A DNA stretch of 64,000 nt from Bacteroidaceae bacterium (lineage in GTDB: Bacteria; Bacteroidota; Bacteroidia; Bacteroidales; Bacteroidaceae), in NCBI GenBank assembly GCA_017461605.1, contig JAFTXN010000009.1, forward strand, positions 62,001-126,000, given 5' to 3'. Position 1 is the stretch's first letter. Each line of letters opens with the position of its first letter. Made by a program: the position numbers and the translations under genes. A model generated the notes under the pieces. The model was not told where the DNA came from. It saw only the letters and a list, made by a program, of their open reading frames with translations, and searched no databases. Positions 16,798 to 25,653 of the stretch are shown here, in pieces.

Positions 16798-18534
16798 TCA
16801 CTCTGCACCAAAAAGCACCATTTCATCGCGCTTTTTAGCCTTTTCTACCCACGTCTCCGGCACGAATCTCCAGTGATTCAACGGTTGTGGGTGCAGCACA
16901 CCCAGTTTGCGAATTTCTTGCATGAGATAATAACGCAAATCCTTGTCCGTGCTCCAGTCTATACGACCTTTCAATTCCTCACGTGGAATTCCGGCACCTC
17001 GTGTCAGCAAGTCGCCACCACCATTGCCTCGATAAGAATTTACAGCTACCCTGTAAACCGCATCCGGATGAAAAGGCCGACCATCAGCCATTCCGGTTAT
17101 TATAATACGTTGCCCCTTGGGACGCCTCACATCAACCGTATAGAGTATTCCGGCCGCTGAATCAAAATTATATCCGGGATTGCGCAACCGTTCCCAAGAA
17201 GCACCATAACGCTCCGGATGGGGGCGAAAATTCAACAAAGTGTCTTCCTCGCTGCGCATGGTGCGTATCCAGCCATCATAGCTTTCTTCTAAATAGTTTT
17301 TGAGTTCTCTTCCCGTCAGGCGCATCACATACAGCATGTTCTCATACTTATAGAGCGTAAACATATCTGCCATACGGATGGGGCCTTTCCTTATTATCGC
17401 ATCCATTGAAAGCGGAGCGGTCAAAGAAACATCAGCAACACTGATTTTCAACTGCAATGTGTGTATAAAATCAACAAAAGCCGACGGGCCGAAAAAAGCC
17501 TCTCGAACACCCATCGTCTGCTCACATTGCCCAATCACCTCTTCCGTAAAATGTGATATTGCTTCGCTTTCTGCTGCGAAACAAGACATATATGTGCTGT
17601 CGGGGACAAAATCGTTCAAATCCACAATTCGCGCCAGCACATCCACTTCTTGAGCATTTCCCTGCTTCAACCGCAACCTAACATCGGCCTCAGCCACAGA
17701 CATTGCATTCGCCCCGGGGTTAAGTATCGCCACCAACTTTTCATCCTTGCTTTTCACCATACGACAAAGTGGCCGATGATCGTGCCCGCACAAAATAAGG
17801 TCAAAGCCCGGGACGCTTTGCGCCACCTGCAAGGCTGCATGTTCATTCATTATTCCATGCGCATTTTCAGCCCCGGTACCCGAATGCAACAAGCCTATCA
17901 CTACATCTGCCCGCTCCTGCTGTTGCAACACCGGCATCCAGCGTCGTGCTGTGGCAACCATATCTTCAAAGCGCATACCCGACCACAAATTTTCGGGCAA
18001 CCATTGTGGCACAGCCGGCGTGGTCAAGCCCAACACTGCCACACGAATTCCGGCACGTTCCAACACCACATAGGGTTTCCAATAAGGTTGTCCGTCGGTC
18101 ACCTTTACAGCATTGGCACACAGTATCGGAAAGTGGCATTGCCGAGTCCAACGGTCATAAACCGGATGACCGGTTTCTATGTCATGGTTGCCTATGGTAG
18201 CTGCATCGTATTTCAAATGATTGAGCACATCAGCACATACATGGGTGGATGTTGTGTCTATGAAATTATAATAATAGGCTGAAGGTTGTCCTTGCAAGAT
18301 GTCCCCATTATCCAATAGGATTACGTGGTTTTTCCCCATTTCATCGCGCAAACCACGGACATAAGTAGCCAAACGGGAAAGACTCCCCTGTCCCTCGCCA
18401 CCGGTAAGAAAATCGCGAGGGAAATAGTTGCCGTGCACATCACTGGTGCAAAGTATCTTCAAACGAACCTCTCCGGTTTGGGCAAATACTGTCATAGCAA
18501 CACTCGACAACAAGAGAAGAAGAAACCGCAACAT
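16798..18534 (-). CDS. secreted bifunctional metallophosphatase/5'-nucleotidase
   Basis: 578 residues from ATG 18532-18534 (MLRFLLLLLSSVAMTVFAQ, a signal peptide). The frame can start six bases earlier at GTG. The N-terminal calcineurin-like domain has the metal motifs CTSDVHGNYFP, LLDNGDILQGQP, TIGNHDIETG and LCGHDHRP. The 5'-nucleotidase C-terminal domain follows (SAFVDFIHTLQL, MFTLYKYENMLYVMRLTGREL, VAVNSYRGNGGGDLLTRG). It hydrolyses nucleotides outside the inner membrane. It is the last gene of an operon with thyA and folA, 14 bases or fewer after folA's end. Confidence 0.92.
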   Translation of the reverse strand: MLRFLLLLLSSVAMTVFAQTGEVRLKILCTSDVHGNYFPRDFLTGGEGQGSLSRLATYVRGLRDEMGKNHVILLDNGDILQGQPSAYYYNFIDTTSTHVCADVLNHLKYDAATIGNHDIETGHPVYDRWTRQCHFPILCANAVKVTDGQPYWKPYVVLERAGIRVAVLGLTTPAVPQWLPENLWSGMRFEDMVATARRWMPVLQQQERADVVIGLLHSGTGAENAHGIMNEHAALQVAQSVPGFDLILCGHDHRPLCRMVKSKDEKLVAILNPGANAMSVAEADVRLRLKQGNAQEVDVLARIVDLNDFVPDSTYMSCFAAESEAISHFTEEVIGQCEQTMGVREAFFGPSAFVDFIHTLQLKISVADVSLTAPLSMDAIIRKGPIRMADMFTLYKYENMLYVMRLTGRELKNYLEESYDGWIRTMRSEEDTLLNFRPHPERYGASWERLRNPGYNFDSAAGILYTVDVRRPKGQRIIITGMADGRPFHPDAVYRVAVNSYRGNGGGDLLTRGAGIPREELKGRIDWSTDKDLRYYLMQEIRKLGVLHPQPLNHWRFVPETWVEKAKKRDEMVLFGAE

Positions 18535-18554
18535 AAACACTCCACAAAAGCAAC

Positions 18555-19052
18555 CTAAATCTTTCTGCGCTCGTAGTCAGCAAAGGTATAAGGCACTACA
18601 TTACGTTCGTCCGCCTCATGCGATTCCTCAAACACCTTGCACCATTCCTCAGCATCATATTCAGGAAAGTAAGCATCGGCTTCATCGGGCACTGCATGCA
18701 CATGGGTGAGGCACAAACGGTCAGCCAAAGGCATGGCTTCTGCATAAACACTTTCACCACCGATAATAAACACCTGTTCTTCGGGCGAACAAGCAGACAA
18801 CGCGTCTTGTAAAGACCCAAACACCTCTGCTCCGGGGAAGGCATCAGCAGCCTGATGTCGTGAAAGCACGATGTTTCGTCTGTTAGGCAACGCTCCTTTG
18901 GGCAATGACTCAAATGTTTTTCGTCCCATCACTACGGTATGCCCCGTGGTCAGCGCCTTAAAGCGTCGAAGGTCCGCTGAAAGATGATATAGCAATTGGC
19001 CACGCAGACCGATGGCTCGATTGGGAGTTATGGCTGAAATAATGGTTAACAT
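18555..19052 (-). CDS. folA: dihydrofolate reductase
   Basis: 165 residues with the DHFR pattern: ISAITPNRAIGLRGQLLYHLSADLRRF (substrate and cofactor loops, with Ala-Ile-Gly and acidic Asp27-type D in SADLRRF), VVMGRKTFESLP, NIVLSR and FIIGGESVYAEAMPLADRL. It reduces dihydrofolate to tetrahydrofolate, regenerating what ThyA oxidises. The start is 63 bases after thyA in the same direction; thyA-folA pairing is conserved in many bacteria. Confidence 0.97.
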   Translation of the reverse strand: MLTIISAITPNRAIGLRGQLLYHLSADLRRFKALTTGHTVVMGRKTFESLPKGALPNRRNIVLSRHQAADAFPGAEVFGSLQDALSACSPEEQVFIIGGESVYAEAMPLADRLCLTHVHAVPDEADAYFPEYDAEEWCKVFEESHEADERNVVPYTFADYERRKI

Positions 19053-19115
19053 AAACGGATTATATTTGTTTTTGGTTGACTTCTAACACCATCGATGAAT
19101 TACAAAAGAGCTCCA

Positions 19116-19910
19116 TTACACCGATACTTTTCCGGGGATATGGGGCCACGGATCATAGTCAGAGAGTTGGAAATCCTCATAACGGAATTCAAAGATATTC
19201 TTTACATCGGGATTCAGCTTCATCGACGGCAGAGAGCGCGGAGTTCGCGACAGCTGCAACTGCACTTGTTCCAGATGATTGAGATACAAATGCGTATCAC
19301 CTGTGGTATGCACAAACTCACCGGCCTCAAGCCCACATACCTGTGCCATCATCTGAAGCAACAATGCATAACTGGCAATGTTGAACGGAACGCCCAAGAA
19401 GGTATCTGCCGATCGCTGATAGAGTTGTAGAGAGAGTTTCCCCTCAGCCACATAGAACTGGAACAACAAATGACATGGCGGCAGATGCATATCGTTCAGT
19501 GCTGCCACATTCCAGGCAGATACGATGATGCGGCGCGAGTCCGGAGTCTCACATATCTGTCGCACCACTTCTGATATTTGATCGATATGCCCTCCATGAT
19601 AATCAGGCCACGAACGCCATTGATAACCATATATAGGACCTAATTCGCCATCCTCATCGGCCCACTCGTTCCATATACGCACCCCATTGTCCTGCAGATA
19701 CTTCACATTGGTATTGCCCTGAAGAAACCACAGTAATTCGTGAATAATACTCTTGAGGTGTAGCTTTTTTGTAGTCAAAAGAGGAAATCCTTCTGCCAAA
19801 TTAAAACGCATCTGATGTCCGAACACACTCTTGGTACCTGTCCCGGTACGGTCAGTCTTCACCACACCTTCATCCATGATGCGTTGCAATAATTCCAAAT
19901 ACTGTTTCAT
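19116..19910 (-). CDS. thyA: thymidylate synthase
   Basis: 264 residues, standard length for ThyA. It begins [26 protein letters not shown]. The nucleophile cysteine is in [12 protein letters not shown], followed by [33 protein letters not shown] and a C-terminal HIPGKVSV. It makes dTMP from dUMP and methylene-tetrahydrofolate. It lies second in the leftward operon between a membrane protein and folA. Confidence 0.98.
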   Translation of the reverse strand: MKQYLELLQRIMDEGVVKTDRTGTGTKSVFGHQMRFNLAEGFPLLTTKKLHLKSIIHELLWFLQGNTNVKYLQDNGVRIWNEWADEDGELGPIYGYQWRSWPDYHGGHIDQISEVVRQICETPDSRRIIVSAWNVAALNDMHLPPCHLLFQFYVAEGKLSLQLYQRSADTFLGVPFNIASYALLLQMMAQVCGLEAGEFVHTTGDTHLYLNHLEQVQLQLSRTPRSLPSMKLNPDVKNIFEFRYEDFQLSDYDPWPHIPGKVSV

Positions 19911-19931
19911 AACTTTTTCATTAGTGCCATG

Positions 19932-20570
19932 TTACGAACGCCCCATAAAAGGATTGTTCGAAGTATCTTGTAAATAATTTCGTTTCTTACTCGACAAATG
20001 CCATAAGGCTCGCAGCAAAATCAATACACCACAGAGCAATATGCCCCAACCAGACAGTATCAGTCCGGCAATCATCAACAAAAAGCTCCACCTCAGCGAA
20101 GAATGAGCGGATTTCAGTGAAGCATACGATGAAACGGCGATATTTTTCGTCCATCGATGGTAGCATTGCTCTAACTGCCACCACGCAAAAGCAAGTGTCA
20201 ACACGAGCAGCAAGCGACCCACTCCCCATAAGGAACAGAAATCTGTCCAATGCGGTACCCCTAAAACCATCCAACCACCAATCGGGCCAACAGATGCGAA
20301 CAGCCATCCGAAAACGGTAAATAGAGCACGCACACTTTCGGGCAGGCCGAACCAATCAGATAGTTCATCCCATGTCAACTCATACACATACCCATTGTTG
20401 CCCGAGGTAACAAGCGGAGACACCGACAAAGGTTCCGACGTCCCGGAAGTATCACTCATAACAATCTGAGCCTCCGAAGAATCTGTAACCGCCGGCAATT
20501 GAGCTGTAGACGGGGCAGCACAAGCTCCCCCTAGGAACAGACACAACAATAATAGAACTTTTCGCATCAT
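19932..20570 (-). CDS. hypothetical membrane protein upstream of thyA
   Basis: 212 residues from ATG 20568-20570 (MMRKVLLLLCLFLGGACAAP). The open frame extends to 20678, but a perfect -7 box (20600-20608) lies inside that extension, so translation must start downstream of it. The N-terminus is a signal peptide ending GGACAAP, possibly a weak lipobox. A Ser/Thr-rich linker follows, then a conserved-looking WDELSDWFGLPESV, and four hydrophobic segments (ALFTVFGWLFASVGPIGGWM, LLLVLTLAFAWW, FLLMIAGLILSGWGILLCG, VLILLRALWHL). No known family was recognised. It probably shares the thyA-folA transcript. Confidence 0.7.
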   Translation of the reverse strand: MMRKVLLLLCLFLGGACAAPSTAQLPAVTDSSEAQIVMSDTSGTSEPLSVSPLVTSGNNGYVYELTWDELSDWFGLPESVRALFTVFGWLFASVGPIGGWMVLGVPHWTDFCSLWGVGRLLLVLTLAFAWWQLEQCYHRWTKNIAVSSYASLKSAHSSLRWSFLLMIAGLILSGWGILLCGVLILLRALWHLSSKKRNYLQDTSNNPFMGRS

Positions 20571-20599
20571 TTCACGGCCAATCTCACTTTTCAAGCACC

Positions 20600-20608
20600 G
20601 CAAAGATA
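20600..20608 (-). promoter_or_regulatory. promoter of membrane protein-thyA-folA-nucleotidase operon
   Basis: The reverse complement reads TATCTTTGC, 30 bases upstream of the chosen ATG. It decides the start of the first gene. Confidence 0.65.
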
Positions 20609-20736
20609 GTGAAAGACAAGAGAATTTTAATACGAAAAGCCTTGGATTTTCACTTGAACGCAATTGAACCACATTCACAGATGTAAGTTATCAACAAAAT
20701 ACCCTTTGATCATGGATATACTTATAAGGAAAATAC

Positions 20737-20744
20737 TAACTTTG
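20737..20744 (+). promoter_or_regulatory. promoter of rsmF-like gene, TAACTTTG
   Basis: -7 box 58 bases before the ATG at 20802. It lies within the longer open frame (20664 start), which argues for the internal start. Confidence 0.6.
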
Positions 20745-20801
20745 CGCAGCACAAACGCCTTACAGTGCGTTTTCATTCAGACTATTAATAACCAAAAACG
20801 C

Positions 20802-22241
20802 ATGAATGAGGATTTTTCGACCGGCATTCCTTTGCCTGAAGATTTTATCGCACAAATGACATCCTTATTAGGGACGAATTCGGCCGAGTGCTTGCAACAG
20901 GCTCTCGAAGAAGTGCCTCCCACAAGCATTCGCTTGAATCCGGCCTATTCACAGTCGGAGACCATTGACGCCCAACCCATTCCTTGGTGCTCGTATGGCT
21001 ATTACCTCACCGACCGTCCAACTTTCACATTCGACCCTCTGCTTCATGCCGGTGTATACTATGTTCAAGAGGCGGCCTCCATGTTTATAGAACAGGCTTA
21101 CATCGCTTGCGAGAATACCGGTCCGAGAAGAGTGTTGGACTTATGCGCGGCTCCCGGTGGGAAAAGCACTTTGTGGCGTAGCCTACTTCCCAAAGGTACA
21201 TTACTTGTTGCCAATGAGCCACTGATACAACGGGCACACATTTTAGCCGAAAACATGCAAAAATGGGGACATCCCGATGTGGTAGTAACCAATGCCTATC
21301 CGGAAGACTTTGCTCCATTAAAAGGTTTCTTTGATATCGTGGCTGCTGATGTGCCTTGCTCCGGAGAAGGCATGTTTCGCAAAGACCCGAATTCCCGCAT
21401 GGAATGGAGTATTTCTGCCGTTGATACGTGCGCCATGCGACAACGCAAAATCATCACAGACATTTGGCCAACATTGCGCGAGGGTGGTTTCCTGATTTAC
21501 AGCACCTGCACTTACAACGCACAAGAGGACGAAGAGAATGTAGATTTCATCTGCCGAGAATTGGGCGCCAAGCTCATTCCTATCCCCCACCCCGACTCAT
21601 GGGGTATCAGTGGAAGTACGAATGGCAACGATGAGCCTGTGTATCATTTCTTCCCACACAAAAGCAAAGGCGAAGGCTTTTTCCTGGCCTTACTGCAGAA
21701 GACTGAAGCTGCACCTCCTTTCAAAGAGAAAAAGAAACGCAACTCAAAAAAAGCACAAGCCGTGAGTGGTGCCGGAAAGGCGGCAGCTTGGTTGCAGAAT
21801 GGGGATGAGTTCAAAATCTGTTCGACAGACAATGACGAATTGTATGCCTGCCGACACACCTTGGCCGATGACGTCGAACGGATTGCCAACACGGTGCGCA
21901 CTCTTTCTATCGGCATTCCGCTGGCTACCATCAAGGGAGGAAAGCTCGTGCCACAACACGCTTTGGCCTTGTCTAACGAATTGGCAACACATGCGTTCCC
22001 AAAAGCAGAACTTGGTTATGACGAAGCCATCGCCTACCTGCGTCGTGACGCCTTGCGTCTTGAAAGCTCGGTACCCAGAGGTTATATTCTGGCCTGCTAT
22101 CAAGGCATTCCTTTGGGCTTTCTCAATAATTTGGGCAACAGAGCCAACAATATGTATCCTGCCGAATGGCGCATCCGCACCACCCATACGCCAGAGCGCC
22201 CGCAAGTGATAAAAATCACCGATTCCATCGAGAATAAATAA
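20802..22241 (+). CDS. RsmF/NOL1-NOP2-Sun family rRNA cytosine-5 methyltransferase
   Basis: 479 residues from ATG 20802 (MNEDFSTGIPLPEDF). The upstream extension precedes the promoter. It has the SAM motif LDLCAAPGGKST (112-123), the catalytic motif DVPCSGEGMF (Cys186) and the second cysteine motif STCTYNAQEDEENV (Cys236). The C-terminal ~150 residues form the PUA-like RNA-binding region of RsmF (IPLGFLNNLGNRANNMYPAEWRI). It is predicted to make m5C in 16S rRNA. It is followed 38 bases later by prmA, another modifier of the translation apparatus. Confidence 0.9.
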   Translation: MNEDFSTGIPLPEDFIAQMTSLLGTNSAECLQQALEEVPPTSIRLNPAYSQSETIDAQPIPWCSYGYYLTDRPTFTFDPLLHAGVYYVQEAASMFIEQAYIACENTGPRRVLDLCAAPGGKSTLWRSLLPKGTLLVANEPLIQRAHILAENMQKWGHPDVVVTNAYPEDFAPLKGFFDIVAADVPCSGEGMFRKDPNSRMEWSISAVDTCAMRQRKIITDIWPTLREGGFLIYSTCTYNAQEDEENVDFICRELGAKLIPIPHPDSWGISGSTNGNDEPVYHFFPHKSKGEGFFLALLQKTEAAPPFKEKKKRNSKKAQAVSGAGKAAAWLQNGDEFKICSTDNDELYACRHTLADDVERIANTVRTLSIGIPLATIKGGKLVPQHALALSNELATHAFPKAELGYDEAIAYLRRDALRLESSVPRGYILACYQGIPLGFLNNLGNRANNMYPAEWRIRTTHTPERPQVIKITDSIENK

Positions 22242-22279
22242 TCGTTTTTACCCATAAATCAAACAATACCCTTTGTCAC

Positions 22280-23134
22280 ATGAAATACATTGAATACACT
22301 TTTACCACCCAACCCTCTAACGGCATTGTGCATGATGTGCTTTCCGGAGTTCTGGCTGAAATAGGTTTTGACAGTTTTGTGCAATCCGAAGATGGCAGCG
22401 AACCACTGAAAGCATATATCAAGAAAGATGCAGACAGCATTGAGGCGGTGCAGCAAGTCATCGCAGAATTCCCCCTGCCGGATACCGAGATTTCTTTCAC
22501 CCATGCAGAAGCAGAAGACCGCGACTGGAACGAGGTGTGGGAGCAAAACTATTTTCAACCGCTCGTTATCGGTAATCGCTGCGTCATTGCCAGCACCTTC
22601 CACAAGGACGTGCCCGATGCCGAATACCACATCACCATTGATCCTCGGATGGCTTTCGGCACGGGACATCATGCCACAACTTCGCAAATGATAGGTCAAA
22701 TTCTCGACAATAACATGGAGGGACTTGACGTGCTTGACATGGGATGCGGCACCGGTATTTTGGCAATCCTGGCCCGTATGCGAGGAGCCAAACATTGCGT
22801 AGCCATTGACAACGACGAATGGTGCGTCAGCAATACCTTGGAGAACATTTCACTGAACGATGTTAACAACATCGACGTCGTTGAAGGAGATGCTTCAGCT
22901 CTGGAGAAATATGGTCATTTCCATGTAGTTATCGCCAACATCAACCGCAACATCCTTTTGGCTGACATGCACCATTATGTGGACCACATGACTTCCGGAA
23001 GTTTGCTTTTCATGAGCGGATTCTACACCGAGGACGTACCGGCCATCCGTCAGGAAGCCGAACGCCTGGGATTAGTTTTCATCGAATGCCGCGACCAGGA
23101 CAACTGGGCTTGCGTCAAGTTTGAAAAACGCTGA
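22280..23134 (+). CDS. prmA: ribosomal protein L11 methyltransferase
   Basis: 284 residues with the PrmA pattern: N-terminal alpha/beta domain, DRDWNEVWEQNYFQPLVIGNR, DPRMAFGTGHHATTSQM, SAM motif LDMGCGTGILAILA, and VIANINRNILL (the N-I-N catalytic-pocket motif). It trimethylates L11. It is co-directional with the rRNA methyltransferase, 38 bases apart, with no promoter box between. Confidence 0.95.
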   Translation: MKYIEYTFTTQPSNGIVHDVLSGVLAEIGFDSFVQSEDGSEPLKAYIKKDADSIEAVQQVIAEFPLPDTEISFTHAEAEDRDWNEVWEQNYFQPLVIGNRCVIASTFHKDVPDAEYHITIDPRMAFGTGHHATTSQMIGQILDNNMEGLDVLDMGCGTGILAILARMRGAKHCVAIDNDEWCVSNTLENISLNDVNNIDVVEGDASALEKYGHFHVVIANINRNILLADMHHYVDHMTSGSLLFMSGFYTEDVPAIRQEAERLGLVFIECRDQDNWACVKFEKR

Positions 23135-23173
23135 AAACTTTTTCGACGTAATGCGTTTCCCGAGAAAAAGAAT

Positions 23174-23181
23174 TAACTTTG
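23174..23181 (+). promoter_or_regulatory. promoter of amidase gene, TAACTTTG
   Basis: Perfect -7 box, 20 bases before the ATG at 23202 and downstream of the prmA stop. The open frame from 23121 is therefore not the translated one. Confidence 0.65.
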
Positions 23182-23201
23182 CCACGCGAAAGCCACTGAA
23201 T

Positions 23202-24401
23202 ATGAAGAATAATTTTCTGAAGCTACTTTACATCTTTTTGGCATCATTACTCTGTATAGATGCCTCCGCTGCCGACGAACGCCGATTCAAGTTGGTCATC
23301 GATGCCGGCCACGGAGGAAGGGATGCCGGTGCTGTAGGCGCTTTTTCAAAGGAAAAGGATATCAACCTGAAGGTAGCCTTGGCTTTCGGGCGCTTAGTAG
23401 AGACGCGCTGTCCCGACGTCAAAGTGATTTACACTCGCAAGACGGATGTATTCATACCCTTGCAGAAACGCGCAGCCATTGCCAACAAGAACAAAGCCAA
23501 CCTCTTCATTTCCATCCATACCAATGCTGTTCCCAAAGGCCGCTTGGCCTACGGCACCGAAACCTACACCTTAGGTATGGCTCGCGCTGCAGCCAATTTG
23601 GAAGTGGCCAAGCGCGAAAACTCCGTGATTACGTACGAAGATAATTACAAGCTGACGTACGAAGGATTTGATCCCGACAAAGCAGAAAGCTATATCATCT
23701 TCGAATTCATGCAGGACCGATATATGAAGCAGAGTGTGGACCTGGCCAGTTGCATACAGAAACAATATAAGCAACACGGGCGACGCGACAAGGGCGTTCA
23801 CCAAGCCGGTTTCCTGGTATTGCGACAAACCTCGATGCCTGCCGTGCTTACCGAGTTGGGCTTCATCTCCACACCGGAGGAGGAGCAATATCTCAACACG
23901 GACAAGGGTGTGAGCGAGCTGGCACAAAGTCTGTTCAACGGCTTTGTCACCTACCGCAAAAAGTATGACACACCGGCCGCCCTGCTGGCAGCAGCAGGCA
24001 CTCCTCCTGCCGAAGTGAAGCCCGTCCCCGGCACACCGGCTGCGCCCCCATCTCCGGCCAAGCCTGCTCAGGCACAACCTGCGGCTCCCACCCATGCCGG
24101 AAGTTCGTCAAGCACTCCGGAAACTCCGCAACCGGATGCCAAGAAGCCCATCTTCAAGATACAGCTCTTCGTCTGCAACAGCAAGCTAAAAACCGGCGAC
24201 GCCCGTTTCAAAGGACTGAAGAACGTGGAATTCTACAAGGAAGGAGGCATGTTCAAATACACCTACGGAGCTTCCAACAACTATCAAGAAATACGGCAAC
24301 TGCAGCGCGACATTGCCAACAAGTTCCCTCAGACATTCATCGTGGCTTTTGTCAATGGTCAACGCACAGACCTGAACAAGGCCCGACAATCAGCCAAATA
24401 A
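23202..24401 (+). CDS. N-acetylmuramoyl-L-alanine amidase (AmiC-like, Amidase_3) with SPOR-like C-terminus
   Basis: 399 residues from MKNNFLKLLYIFLASLL, a signal peptide. The zinc amidase domain has VIDAGHGGRDAGAVG (His), E in KEKDINLKVAL, ISIHTNAV and LTELGFISTPEE (catalytic Glu). A Pro/Ala-rich linker (~265-310) leads to a C-terminal SPOR-like domain (FKIQLFVCNSKL...QTFIVAFVNG). It strips stem peptides from peptidoglycan at division sites; SPOR domains bind the resulting denuded glycans. The MCE gene follows after 16 bases, an arrangement common in Bacteroidetes. Confidence 0.93.
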   Translation: MKNNFLKLLYIFLASLLCIDASAADERRFKLVIDAGHGGRDAGAVGAFSKEKDINLKVALAFGRLVETRCPDVKVIYTRKTDVFIPLQKRAAIANKNKANLFISIHTNAVPKGRLAYGTETYTLGMARAAANLEVAKRENSVITYEDNYKLTYEGFDPDKAESYIIFEFMQDRYMKQSVDLASCIQKQYKQHGRRDKGVHQAGFLVLRQTSMPAVLTELGFISTPEEEQYLNTDKGVSELAQSLFNGFVTYRKKYDTPAALLAAAGTPPAEVKPVPGTPAAPPSPAKPAQAQPAAPTHAGSSSSTPETPQPDAKKPIFKIQLFVCNSKLKTGDARFKGLKNVEFYKEGGMFKYTYGASNNYQEIRQLQRDIANKFPQTFIVAFVNGQRTDLNKARQSAK

Positions 24402-24417
24402 AGAAACACCAACACAA

Positions 24418-25347
24418 ATGAACAAGTTCTTTACCAAAGAAGTCAAGATTGCACTCATGGCCATCGTAGCCGTGATACTGCTTTTTGTAGGTATCAACTT
24501 CCTGAAAGGCATCAACGTTTTCAAAGCAGGGAATACCTACATCGTAAAATTCGACAATATCAGCGGTTTGGCCGTATCGAACGCCGTTTTTGCCAACGGC
24601 TATCCTGTAGGTATTGTTCGCAACATCGAATACGACTACCAGAAGTCGGAAAACGTCCTGGTGGAGGTTGAACTCGACGATGCCATGCGTGTGCCCGCCG
24701 GCACAACGGCCGAACTTGAGCCCGAACTCATGGGAGGCGTAAAGATGAACCTGAAACTTGGGGCTAATCCGGCCGATGTCATCCAGCCTGGTGACACCAT
24801 CGTCGGGGGCATGTACTATGGTGCCATGGCGCAGCTGAGCGAGATGATTCCCACAGTGACAAAGATGCTCCCCAAGCTCGACTCTATCTTGCACAATCTG
24901 AACCAACTCACGGGCGATCCGGCATTGGCACAAACCGTGCAGAATGCTGCAGTCATCACCGGCAACCTGAAGAGCACCACGTCGCATCTCGACCACCTCA
25001 TGGCCAACGACATCCCACAGCTCACGGCACGCCTCAACCGCATCGGAGCAAACATGGAGAAAGTGTCCAGTGAATTGGCCGCCATTGACGTGGAAGCCAC
25101 CATGCGCGATGTAAATGCCACACTGGCCAACGCAAAGACCTTCAGCGCACAGATGGGCGACATTGCCACACAGCTCAACACCAAGATGGGCAGCAGCGAT
25201 AACACGCTCGGCTTGATGCTAAACGATCGCTCACTCTACGACAATCTCAATCACACCGTCATGAGCGCCGACTCGCTGATGCTCGACCTGAAAGCACATC
25301 CCAAACGCTACGTTCACTTCTCCATCTTCGGCAAGAAGGACAAATAA
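24418..25347 (+). CDS. MCE/MlaD family periplasmic lipid-transport protein
   Basis: 309 residues. An N-terminal anchor (VKIALMAIVAVILLFVGINFLKG) is followed by the MCE domain (YIVKFDNISGLAVSNAVFANGYPVGIV) and a long helical C-terminus (~140-300). MCE proteins form hexameric lipid shuttles between membranes with an ABC transporter; no mlaE/mlaF lies here. Co-transcription with the amidase is likely (16-base gap). Confidence 0.9.
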   Translation: MNKFFTKEVKIALMAIVAVILLFVGINFLKGINVFKAGNTYIVKFDNISGLAVSNAVFANGYPVGIVRNIEYDYQKSENVLVEVELDDAMRVPAGTTAELEPELMGGVKMNLKLGANPADVIQPGDTIVGGMYYGAMAQLSEMIPTVTKMLPKLDSILHNLNQLTGDPALAQTVQNAAVITGNLKSTTSHLDHLMANDIPQLTARLNRIGANMEKVSSELAAIDVEATMRDVNATLANAKTFSAQMGDIATQLNTKMGSSDNTLGLMLNDRSLYDNLNHTVMSADSLMLDLKAHPKRYVHFSIFGKKDK

Positions 25348-25418
25348 AATTCGTCGTCCCGGCGGTCTATTGCTGACACATTGCCAGCAATACGGCCCTA
25401 CCACAGACAAAAATCTAC

Positions 25419-25467
25419 ACGCCTTGCAGAATTTTCAGAAAGCACTGCCGAAAATTCTGCAAGGCGT
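25419..25467. repeat. modular inverted repeat (ACGCCTTGC-type arms)
   Basis: Perfect 17-base arms 25419-25435 and 25451-25467; the loop contains AAGCACTGCC. It sits in the 306-base gap between the MCE and GHL10 genes. It is a member of the dispersed family also at 34931, 37023, 45384 and 50750. The rest of the gap shows only a weak -7 box (25611-25618). Confidence 0.85.
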
Positions 25468-25610
25468 TTTCATTTTTCCCAAAAGCACTGCCACATTTCC
25501 GACACGCTTGTCAGGCAATGGCGAAAGCCGCCTCCCGCCCCCTCACAGCACAAAGTGTCGGTGGCGACCAACTTTTGAGAACCTTCCGTCAAGCGTTAAG
25601 AAAAAAAGTG

Positions 25611-25618
25611 TAACTTTA
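25611..25618 (+). promoter_or_regulatory. likely promoter of GHL10 gene, TAACTTTA
   Basis: Seven of eight matches to TAnnTTTG, 36 bases upstream of the ATG at 25654. Confidence 0.45.
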
Positions 25619-25653
25619 CGGCCATTATTTACACCTTATAGATATATCGGCAC

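Noticed and set aside
19932-20678. Longer start (20678) for the membrane protein upstream of thyA
   Set aside because: A perfect -7 promoter box at 20600-20608 lies inside the extension and the extension spoils the signal peptide.
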